Shown piece by piece: positions 18,835 to 25,878 of a stretch of DNA of 64,000 nucleotides (the first letter of the stretch is position 1; each line of letters starts with the position of its first letter). Location: the NCBI GenBank assembly GCA_016125495.1, contig WGLQ01000007.1, positions 124,001-188,000 on the forward strand. Direction: 5' to 3'. The notes below the pieces were generated by a model. The model saw only the letters and a list, made by a program, of their open reading frames with translations, searched no databases and was not told where the DNA came from. Source of the stretch: Hyphomicrobiales bacterium. Lineage in GTDB: Bacteria; Pseudomonadota; Alphaproteobacteria; Rhizobiales; RI-29. The position numbers and the translations under genes are program-made.

Positions 18835-20250
18835 ATGGACGAAACCACGATCAGAGCCCTCATCGCGAGCTGCCGGAGTGCTCCGGACCCGCGCATTCTC
18901 GGACTGCTCCTCGAGCATGGCCCGGGGGCCGGACTGGCGGACGACGTCTCAAGGCTCCTTTCCGAACTGCCCCAGGGCCTTTTCGACGACGAAGATCTGC
19001 GCCGCGCCGCCGCCCGCCACCTCCTCGATGACCAGGAGTATGCCCTCGCCCGCGACTTGCTCCTCGGGCGCCCCGAAGGGCCGGACCGCCTGCTGCTCGC
19101 GCATGCACTGCTCCACCTCGAGGAGGCGATGGAGGCCAAAGGCGTCTACGAACGCCTGCTGGTCGACAGCCCCCAACTGCAGGACCGCGATTTCGAGATC
19201 ATGCTCGCCGCCATGCTCGGCGGAGAGGAGCGCGAACGGCTGGCCAACGTCATCTCGATCGCGAGCCGGCGGGAAGCCAAGCCCAAGCCCGCAACGAGCG
19301 CTTCGGGTGGCGCGGGCACGGACGCCGCGGGCGCGAGCGGGGCGGCCACCGTCTCACCGTTCGCACGACCGAGCATGGCCGAGGCGCGCGAGCGCATCAC
19401 GTTCGCCGATATCGGTGGCCTCGAGGAGGTCAAGGCGCAGGTCCGCCGCCGCATCATCCTGCCGTTCCAGAAACCCTCCCTCTTCGAACGCTTCCGCCGC
19501 AAGTCCGGTGGCGGCGTGCTGCTCTACGGTCCCCCCGGTTGCGGCAAGACCATGTTGGCACGCGCCACGGCCGGCGAATGCGGCGCCCGCTTCATCTCCG
19601 TCGCCATCGCCGAGGTCCTGGACATGTACATCGGCGAGTCCGAAAAGCGCCTCACCGCGCTCTTCGCCGAGGCCCGCCGCGAGACCCCGAGCGTTCTCTT
19701 TTTCGACGAGATCGAGGCATTCGCCGCGCGCCGGCGCTACGGCACACACGACTCCTCGGCGAGCCTGGTCTCGACATTCCTATCCGAACTCGACGGCTTT
19801 TCCAGCAACAACACCGGCGTGCTCGTTCTTGCCGCGACCAACGTCCCGTGGGCGGTCGACAGCGCCTTCCGGCGGCCGGGCCGCTTCGACCGCATGCATT
19901 TCGTTCCCCCGCCCGATCGCGAGGCGCGCGCCCACATCCTCTCCCTGCTCCTGGCCGAGGTGCCGGGCGGCGCCTCGATCGACGTCGCCGAACTCGCAGG
20001 CCGCACGAGCGGGCTCTCCGGCGCCGACCTGCGCCTCCTCGTCGAGACCGCGAGCGACATGGCCATCGATGCCAGCATCGAGAGCGGAACACTTGCCGAA
20101 CTCGATCCGCGGATGATGAAAGCGGCACTCGGCGAGGTGCGCCCCTCCACCATCGAATGGCTGACGACGGCACGCAACTATGCCCGCTACTCCAACCAGG
20201 GCGGCCAGTACGACGACGTCGTCGCCTTCCTGGAAAAGAATTCGAAATAG
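18835..20250 (+). CDS. AAA+ ATPase, CDC48/Vps4-like, with helical-repeat N-terminus
   Basis: A 471-residue single-ring AAA+ protein. Residues 1-~145 are helical and TPR-like (EYALARDLLLG, AHALLHLEEAMEAKGVYERLL). After a short Ala/Gly linker, the classical AAA module begins with ITFADIGGLEEVKAQVRRRI. It then has Walker A GPPGCGKT (~233), Walker B SVLFFDEIEAF (~285), an arginine-finger region RRPGRFDR (~345) and sensor 2 GLSGADLRLLVETA. Such proteins remodel or extract other proteins using ATP. Start ATG 18835 has GGAAAGG upstream; an earlier in-frame ATG at 18778 has none. It is the first gene of a three-gene unit with two membrane proteins, so a membrane-linked remodelling role is inferred. 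Confidence 0.85.
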   Translation: MDETTIRALIASCRSAPDPRILGLLLEHGPGAGLADDVSRLLSELPQGLFDDEDLRRAAARHLLDDQEYALARDLLLGRPEGPDRLLLAHALLHLEEAMEAKGVYERLLVDSPQLQDRDFEIMLAAMLGGEERERLANVISIASRREAKPKPATSASGGAGTDAAGASGAATVSPFARPSMAEARERITFADIGGLEEVKAQVRRRIILPFQKPSLFERFRRKSGGGVLLYGPPGCGKTMLARATAGECGARFISVAIAEVLDMYIGESEKRLTALFAEARRETPSVLFFDEIEAFAARRRYGTHDSSASLVSTFLSELDGFSSNNTGVLVLAATNVPWAVDSAFRRPGRFDRMHFVPPPDREARAHILSLLLAEVPGGASIDVAELAGRTSGLSGADLRLLVETASDMAIDASIESGTLAELDPRMMKAALGEVRPSTIEWLTTARNYARYSNQGGQYDDVVAFLEKNSK

Positions 20251-20290
20251 CCTGCGCGCCATCCGGCGGCAGCGAACGCGAGAGGACAGC

Positions 20291-20713
20291 ATGGCGAGCA
20301 CGGCGCGGCGGTCCGACGGACGCTATCAGATCGTCGACGAACCGCGACCGGGTGCGCTCGCGCGCTTTGCCATGAATCCGATGATCCCGATCATCGTGTT
20401 CATGATTTTCGGCTCCTTCTGGTACGTGCTGTCTCCGGGCGGGCTGCTGTTCATCCTGAATTCGCTCGCCCTCGGCGGTCCCACCAGGGCGCGCGAGATC
20501 GCCTTCGCGTGCCTCGCCGTTCTCGCCAAGGACGCGGGCGGCGCCGCTCTCGCGATCGGCTGGCCGCGCACCCCCGATCTCGCGCCCGTGCTGCCCTATC
20601 TCGAGGTGATCCCGCTCGCCGTCGGCCTCTGGCTCGCCTACCAGGTTTTCCTCCTGCAGAGCCGCAGCCACCATATTCGCGAGCACTTGGCGCGTCGGAG
20701 GGGTGAGAAATGA
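20291..20713 (+). CDS. Hypothetical membrane protein of the AAA+/TPR cassette
   Basis: A 140-residue protein with two or three membrane helices: PMIPIIVFMIFGSFWYVLSP (~34-55), a moderately hydrophobic stretch REIAFACLAVLAKDAGGAAL, and LEVIPLAVGLWLAYQVFLLQ (~106-126), ending in a basic tail. Start ATG 20291 follows GAGGACAGC. It lies 40 bp after the AAA+ ATPase, and its stop overlaps the start of the TPR gene (ATGA), so the three are translated together. No family recognised. Confidence 0.7.
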   Translation: MASTARRSDGRYQIVDEPRPGALARFAMNPMIPIIVFMIFGSFWYVLSPGGLLFILNSLALGGPTRAREIAFACLAVLAKDAGGAALAIGWPRTPDLAPVLPYLEVIPLAVGLWLAYQVFLLQSRSHHIREHLARRRGEK

Positions 20714-21636
20714 GCCAGAACGTCGACCATCTCGTGCTCCTCGCCGGCCGCGCGATGGCGACCGGCAACCACTCCGGTGCCATCGAGACGCTGCGCGACG
20801 CATTGACGCAAGACCCCGAGCACGCCAGCGCGCACACGCTCCTCGCCTATGCGCTGCTCGGACAGGGGCGTATCCACGCGGCCCGCTTCGAGGCCGATGC
20901 GGCCCTGCGCCTCGCCCCGGAATTGGACGATTGCCACCGCGTCAGCGGCTATGTGGCGATCTCCGAGGCCGATCTCGTGCGTGCACGGCGCGATTTCCTC
21001 GCCGCCGTCGAACTCGACCCGCGCTCGACGGAAAACCTCCTCGGCCTCGCCCGGCTTCTCGATGTCTGCGACGAGCCGGTCGAGGCACTGGCCCTCGTCG
21101 AAAAGGCCCTCGAGATCGAGGTCGAGCCGGCCTCCCTCGTCCTGCGGGGAGGAATGCACCTCGAGGCCGGCCGTCTCGCCGAGGCAGAGGAGGACGCCCG
21201 AAGGGCGCTAGCACTGCAGCCCGAGGATGCCGCCACCCTCGCCCTCATGGGCCAGGTCCTCCTGCGGGGCGGCGACCGGGAAGCGGCCCGCGAATTCGCT
21301 CTCTGGGCGCTCCAGATCGATGCCACCGACCAGGACGCATTATCCCTCCTCGCCAACATCAAGATGCGCGAGAGCTGGCTCATGGGTCTCTGGTTCCGCT
21401 GGAACGTGTGGATCTCGCGCCTCGGCACCGAGCGGGCGGTTCTCGTTCTCCTGGCCGCTTTCGTCGTCTATTGGGTCGCCCGCCTCGCGATCCGCGACCT
21501 CGGCTATCCGGGGGCGGCCCAGATGCTCACCTACGCTTGGCTCATCTTTGCGCTCTACACCTGGGTGGGAGGGGCAATCCGCGACCGGATCGTCGAAAAG
21601 GAAGTCGCCCGCGTGCGTCTGCGCCCGAATTTCTGA
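20710..21636 (+). CDS. TPR-repeat protein with C-terminal membrane anchor
   Basis: A 308-residue protein. Residues ~4-215 form about six tetratricopeptide-like repeats (for example HSGAIETLRDALTQDPEHAS, DLVRARRDFLAAVELDPRS, LAEAEEDARRALALQPEDAA). Two membrane helices follow: RAVLVLLAAFVVYWVARLAI and MLTYAWLIFALYTWVGGAI. TPRs are protein-binding scaffolds, here predicted in the cytoplasm and tethered at the C-terminus. Overlap with the preceding gene indicates translational coupling. Function unknown; it probably recruits a substrate or the ATPase to the membrane. Confidence 0.8.
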   Translation: MSQNVDHLVLLAGRAMATGNHSGAIETLRDALTQDPEHASAHTLLAYALLGQGRIHAARFEADAALRLAPELDDCHRVSGYVAISEADLVRARRDFLAAVELDPRSTENLLGLARLLDVCDEPVEALALVEKALEIEVEPASLVLRGGMHLEAGRLAEAEEDARRALALQPEDAATLALMGQVLLRGGDREAAREFALWALQIDATDQDALSLLANIKMRESWLMGLWFRWNVWISRLGTERAVLVLLAAFVVYWVARLAIRDLGYPGAAQMLTYAWLIFALYTWVGGAIRDRIVEKEVARVRLRPNF

Positions 21637-21711
21637 CCACTGCCATAGCCTCGTCATCTTCACGCGCCAGAAGGCGGGTGGCTGCAGGCATTCAGGTTCG
21701 GGGTGCGTACG

Positions 21712-22041
21712 ATGTTCCTACGGCTTTCAATCCTTTCTATCGTCGCGCTCGCCGGCAGCGCGCTCGCAGCAACCGGCTACGTGGCCCTCAAGGCCGCCAC
21801 CGCTGCCCCGGGTATCGGCCCACTCGAGCGCCTCGTTGCAACGCTTCCTCCCGAGGCAGCTTTCGCCGCCCCCGTCGCCGCCGCCGCTCTCGTTGCGTCC
21901 GCGCTCGTGGTCCTTCGCGTCCTCGGCTTTCTGATCACTCTCGCCTTCACCGCCGGCGCCACCGCCACCGCGCTCGCCGTCGGGTTGCACCGCGAAATGC
22001 CTCAGATCGTCGAGACGTTGCGCGCGGCCGCCAGTCAATAG
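21712..22041 (+). CDS. Hypothetical small membrane protein
   Basis: A 109-residue Ala-rich protein with an N-terminal hydrophobic segment (LSILSIVALAGSALAATGYV) and two closely spaced helices in residues ~50-95 (FAAPVAAAALVASALVVL, FLITLAFTAGATATALAVGL). Start could be the ATG at 21712 or a GTG at 21703; neither has a good ribosome site. It lies 75 bp downstream of the TPR gene on the same strand and may belong to that unit. No family recognised. Confidence 0.5.
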   Translation: MFLRLSILSIVALAGSALAATGYVALKAATAAPGIGPLERLVATLPPEAAFAAPVAAAALVASALVVLRVLGFLITLAFTAGATATALAVGLHREMPQIVETLRAAASQ

Positions 22042-22091
22042 CGATCCGCGAGCGTACCGGCCCCGGTCGGAGCGGTTGTCACGGGCACCCG

Positions 22092-22742
22092 TTAGCGCCC
22101 GACCGCCCGCACGTCGGCGAGAAGGGCCGGCGGGTCGAGCCGCTTGCGCACCTCGTCGCGCACGTTCTTCCAGCGAAAGAGGACGGAGTTCATGACGATC
22201 TCCTTGTCGGCCCGCCGGAACGCCTCGATCACGGGCGCCGCGCTCGAGAGCGCCTCCGGGCTCTCCTTGAAGGCGCCGTCGCCACCGGGAACTGTGGGCC
22301 AAATCGTCGCCTCGACACGTGCGGCAAAGCGCGTGCCGATCTCGCCCGCCGTCGGCTCGCCGAGCGCGGCCAGCGCATCGCTCACGCTGGCGTCGTGCAG
22401 CCGCAGCGCGAGCGCGTCCATCTCCGGCTTGGAGAAGGCCGCCCCGTGGCTGGCATAGGCGAGGCAGAAGACGGTCAGGTCCGAAACACAGGCGCAATAG
22501 ACCAGCCACTTCGCCCGGTCGATCGCGGCAACGAACACATCGTCCAGGAAATACTCCGGATACCGCGTCCCCATGCGCGTCTTGAGGTAGCCGTAGAGCG
22601 AGGTCTGGGCGATGAAGGCCGAGCGCGTCTCGATGAATTCGAGGAGGGCGGCTTCACTGTCGATCGGCCCGCGCGCGATTCGCGTCCGCCGGCCGACGAG
22701 CCAGGTCTCCTTCAGCCAGCCGACGACCTGACCGACGACCAC
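22092..22742 (-). CDS. Conserved hypothetical protein
   Basis: A 216-residue, mostly alpha-helical soluble protein. Distinct motifs are SAFIAQTSLYGYLKTRMGTRYPEYFLDDVF and FRWKNVRDEVRKRLDPPALL near the C-terminus. The Y-LKTRMGTRYP block recalls a conserved hypothetical family of Hyphomicrobiales of similar length. I chose the GTG at 22742, which has GAGGCAAGG upstream; longer frames to 22901 exist. It is convergent with the small membrane protein. Function unknown. Confidence 0.65.
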   Translation of the reverse strand: MVVGQVVGWLKETWLVGRRTRIARGPIDSEAALLEFIETRSAFIAQTSLYGYLKTRMGTRYPEYFLDDVFVAAIDRAKWLVYCACVSDLTVFCLAYASHGAAFSKPEMDALALRLHDASVSDALAALGEPTAGEIGTRFAARVEATIWPTVPGGDGAFKESPEALSSAAPVIEAFRRADKEIVMNSVLFRWKNVRDEVRKRLDPPALLADVRAVGR

Positions 22743-23177
22743 TTTCGCGCCTTGCCTCACGTCACACCACGCACGACTGGATCCGCCTTCGCGCTCGCAC
22801 AATGCCTCGGCGCGCCGCTTCAGTTCAACCGACGGCCATGCTAACGGCCGCCTCCGGCGCCCGCAAGCATCCCGCGCCGTTCGCCGCGCCTTGCACTGCA
22901 ACTGCGAAATCTATTGCGGCGCAACATGAAAACCCTGGCCACACTTACACTTCCGGGGCCACATTGCGTGCCAACTTTGGTCGATAGAGACCTTCGCTTG
23001 TCTTGACAGTGCCCCCCTTTACGACGTCACGCTATGCCCGGGCCGGAGGGTGCGGACGCATCATCGGGCGCTGGCGCTGTCGTTCGCGACGGTGTTCGGC
23101 CCGGTGGGTGGTCCCGAGGGGGTGCTGGAAAGCGCCGCCCGAGTGCTCCGTACCGCGGGACAAGCTATTTGGGGAGG

Positions 23178-23456
23178 ATGGCCTTAGCCGTTTCGATGGA
23201 CAAGCGAACTCAAGAGATTCACTGGAATCGAACGTCGAACCTGAACACCATGATCATGTTGCTCTGGTTCATCTTTTCGCTCGTGGTGCACTGGTTCGCC
23301 AGGGAGCTCAACGCCTACACGTTCCTCGGCTTCCCGCTCGGCTACTACATGGCCGTGCAGGGCTCGCTGATCATCTTCGTCGTCATGATCTTCTATCAGA
23401 ACTGGCGCCAGGATGTGATCGACGAGCAGGCCGGCATCGACCACAGCGCGAACTGA
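23178..23456 (+). CDS. DUF4212 protein, sodium/substrate symporter small subunit
   Basis: A 92-residue membrane protein of the DUF4212 family, the small partner of the VC_2705-type sodium:solute symporter that follows 13 bp downstream. It has the expected two helices (MIMLLWFIFSLVVHWFA and GYYMAVQGSLIIFVVMIFY) and the characteristic HWNRTSNLNTM and FYQNWRQDVIDEQAG segments. The ATG at 23178 directly abuts a GGGGAGG; an ATG at 23196 is a possible alternative. Confidence 0.85.
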   Translation: MALAVSMDKRTQEIHWNRTSNLNTMIMLLWFIFSLVVHWFARELNAYTFLGFPLGYYMAVQGSLIIFVVMIFYQNWRQDVIDEQAGIDHSAN

Positions 23457-23469
23457 GGGGGAAGCTGGC

Positions 23470-25308
23470 ATGGCACAGTCATCGAATGGATCGACGGGGG
23501 GCAAGTCCTTCGTCGACAACCTGCCCAAGATCTACGGCATGTATACGGGCGGGTTCCTCGTCTTCATCGGCCTCATGGCCATCCTGGAGCAGATGGGGGT
23601 CGCCGCCGACACGATCGGCATTCTCTTCGTCGCCTTCACGATTTTCATCTACGCGGCCATCGGCTGGATGTCGCGCACCATGCAGGTGAGCGCCTACTAC
23701 GTCGCCGGTCGTGAGGTGCCACCGGTCTTCAACGGGATGGCGACGGCGGCGGACTGGATGTCCGGCGCCTCGTTCGTCGCGCTCGCCGGCGGCATCTACT
23801 TCGGCGGCCACGGCTATCTCGCCTTCGTGGTGGGCTGGACCGGCGGTTACGTGCTGGTGAACTCGCTGATGGCGCCCTACCTGCGCAAGTTCGGCTGCTA
23901 CACGGTGCCGGACTTTATCGGCACGCGCTACGGCGGCAACCTCGCACGCTTCATTGCCGTCGTCATCCTGGTGGTCGCCTCGTTCACGTACGTGACGGCC
24001 CAGATCGACGCGACGGGCACGATCGCATCGCGCGCTCTGCACATCCCATACGAGTGGGGCGTCTGGTTCGGCCTCCTCGGCATCCTGCTCTGCTCGATGC
24101 TCGGCGGCATGCGGGCCGTCACCTGGACGCAGGTCGCCCAGTACATCGTGCTGATCATCGCCTACCTCGTGCCGGTGATCTGGATGTCCAACAAGCAGGA
24201 CTTCGGGATCATCCCGCACTTCACCTATGGTGATGCCGTTCAACGCATCGCCGAGCTGGAGAAGACGATTGGCGTCGGGACCAAGGCGACCGAGAGCGTG
24301 CCGGGCGTGAGCGTCCTGACGACGCTTCACAACGCCCCGGGCGATGCCTGGATCGACCGCTGGAAGTTCGCCACCCTCGCCCTCTGCATGATGGCGGGCA
24401 CGGCCTCCCTCCCGCACATCCTGATGCGTTACTTCACCACCCCGTCGGTGCGTGATGCACGCCGCTCGGTGGCCTGGTCGCTGTTCTTCATCTTCCTGCT
24501 GTACTTCACGGCGCCCGCGCTCGCGACGCTGACGAAGCTGCAGCTCCTCGATCCGAACCTGCCCACGGCCATCATCGGCAAGCCGTTCGCCGATGTCGCG
24601 GCCCTGGACTGGATCAAGAACTGGTCGAACGTGGGCTTCCTCGCCATCCGCGACAGCAACGCCGACGGCATACTGCAGATCAACGAGTTCTTCATGCGGG
24701 CCGACATCGTCGTGCTCGCGACACCGGAAATCGCGGGTCTGCCGTACGTGATCTCGGGCCTCGTCGCCGCCGGCGGCATGGCGGCTGCCATGTCGACCGC
24801 CGACGGCCTGCTGCTCGCGATCGCGAACGCCCTCAGCCACGACCTCTACTACAAGATCATCGACCCGAAGGCCGAGACCAAGACACGCCTGATCGTCGCG
24901 CGCGTCCTGCTCGTCATCCTGGGGGCCGGTGCCGCCCTGGTGGCCAGCTTGAAGCTGACCGGCATTCTCGGCGCCGTCGCCTGGGCCTTCTGCTTCGCCT
25001 GCTCCGGCCTCTTCTTCCCGCTCGTTCTCGGCGTGTGGTGGAAGCGGGCCAACGCCGCCGGTGCCATCGCCGGCATGGTGCTCGGCTTCGGAGCCGGTTC
25101 GCTCTACCTCTACCTGATCTACAACAAGATCATCGATCCCGTGCTGGGCCTCGACGGTCTGCGCTTCGGCATCATCGGCATGCCGGTGAGCCTCGTTGCC
25201 ATGGTCGTCGTCTCCCTCATGACGGAGGCGCCCGACCAGGAGACGCAGGACATGGTCGATCAGGTCCGTATCCCGAGTGGAGCGGAAATCCTCGACCAGT
25301 CGCACTAG
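23470..25308 (+). CDS. Sodium:solute symporter, VC_2705/acetate-permease type
   Basis: A 612-residue member of the SSS family with about 13 hydrophobic helices. Family blocks seen: ADWMSGASFVALAGGIYFGG, YTVPDFIGTRYG, MLGGMRAVTWTQVAQYIVLI, ASLPHILMRYFTTPSVRDAR and GGMAAAMSTADGLLLAIANAL. The sub-branch that pairs with DUF4212 imports short-chain monocarboxylates such as acetate or lactate with sodium. The substrate here is inferred only from that family. It is co-transcribed with the DUF4212 subunit. The DUF294/CBS protein encoded opposite it is the usual genomic partner of this symporter type. Confidence 0.88.
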   Translation: MAQSSNGSTGGKSFVDNLPKIYGMYTGGFLVFIGLMAILEQMGVAADTIGILFVAFTIFIYAAIGWMSRTMQVSAYYVAGREVPPVFNGMATAADWMSGASFVALAGGIYFGGHGYLAFVVGWTGGYVLVNSLMAPYLRKFGCYTVPDFIGTRYGGNLARFIAVVILVVASFTYVTAQIDATGTIASRALHIPYEWGVWFGLLGILLCSMLGGMRAVTWTQVAQYIVLIIAYLVPVIWMSNKQDFGIIPHFTYGDAVQRIAELEKTIGVGTKATESVPGVSVLTTLHNAPGDAWIDRWKFATLALCMMAGTASLPHILMRYFTTPSVRDARRSVAWSLFFIFLLYFTAPALATLTKLQLLDPNLPTAIIGKPFADVAALDWIKNWSNVGFLAIRDSNADGILQINEFFMRADIVVLATPEIAGLPYVISGLVAAGGMAAAMSTADGLLLAIANALSHDLYYKIIDPKAETKTRLIVARVLLVILGAGAALVASLKLTGILGAVAWAFCFACSGLFFPLVLGVWWKRANAAGAIAGMVLGFGAGSLYLYLIYNKIIDPVLGLDGLRFGIIGMPVSLVAMVVVSLMTEAPDQETQDMVDQVRIPSGAEILDQSH

Positions 25309-25328
25309 CGGCTCTGGCGCTGTCAGCA

Positions 25329-25353
25329 CGAGGCCGCTCTCACAGCGGCCTCG
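25329..25353. repeat. Perfect 10-bp hairpin after the symporter gene
   Basis: The arms CGAGGCCGCT and AGCGGCCTCG flank a 5-nt loop 20 bp after the symporter stop. It is GC-rich without a T run on the plus strand. It forms a tandem with a second hairpin 12 bp further on. Confidence 0.6.
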
Positions 25354-25364
25354 AGGAAACCAAG

Positions 25365-25390
25365 AGGGGCGGGAGCACTTCCCGCCCCTT
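25365..25390 (+). terminator. Terminator-like hairpin after the symporter gene
   Basis: The arms AGGGGCGGGA and TCCCGCCCCT form a perfect 10-bp stem with a 5-nt loop, followed by a short T-rich run (TTGTGCTGT). It probably ends or attenuates the DUF4212-symporter transcript before the small membrane protein gene. Confidence 0.5.
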
Positions 25391-25475
25391 GTGCTGTCGG
25401 CGCAGCCATGCTGCAACACGATGACGTTCACCCCGCCCAAGGCTCCACCAGCGGGAGCCGCTCGGAGACAATCGC

Positions 25476-25829
25476 ATGGTCGATCCCTTCCCGATCTGGG
25501 TCATCGCCATCGACTATGTGCTCGGCGCCATCATGTGGACGCTGATCGGGCGCTTCGGCATGAACATGTTCCTGCCCGAGGACTCGAACTTCTTCTTCAT
25601 GAAGTTCTTCGTCCAATCGACCAACCCACTGATCCGCCTCTTCAAGCCGATCACGCCAGGGTTCCTGATCGACCCGCTCGTGCCGCTCTACGTCGCCTGG
25701 TTCTTCTATATGTTCCGCTTCTACGTGATGCCCTGGCTGCTCGGTTATTCCGTCATGGGCATGCTTTCCTTCCCCCTCGAGGGCGAGATCGCGCGCATGA
25801 TCTGGAGCACGTTCGGGCCGACGCGCTGA
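25476..25829 (+). CDS. Small membrane protein downstream of the symporter
   Basis: A 117-residue protein with an N-terminal helix (FPIWVIAIDYVLGAIMWTLIG) and a second hydrophobic region (LVPLYVAWFFYMFRFYVMPW). It also has a conserved-looking motif FFFMKFFVQSTNPLIRLFKPITP, which recalls YggT-type re-entrant segments. Start ATG 25476 follows GGAG at a normal distance. It lies beyond two hairpins after the symporter. Its association with the symporter is positional only. Confidence 0.65.
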   Translation: MVDPFPIWVIAIDYVLGAIMWTLIGRFGMNMFLPEDSNFFFMKFFVQSTNPLIRLFKPITPGFLIDPLVPLYVAWFFYMFRFYVMPWLLGYSVMGMLSFPLEGEIARMIWSTFGPTR

Positions 25830-25878
25830 GCGCGACGACCACGTCCCGGATGCCGATGTCAACCGTCGGGTGGCCCGC

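Noticed and set aside
23003-23037. TTGACA as a promoter for the DUF4212-symporter operon
   Set aside because: No reasonable -10 is found at 16-18 nt. The nearest candidate is 23 nt away, so I did not list it.
23479-25440. A 653-codon minus-strand frame opposite the symporter
   Set aside because: The translation is His/Asp/Arg-rich with no hydrophobic core or motif; the symporter frame is unambiguous.
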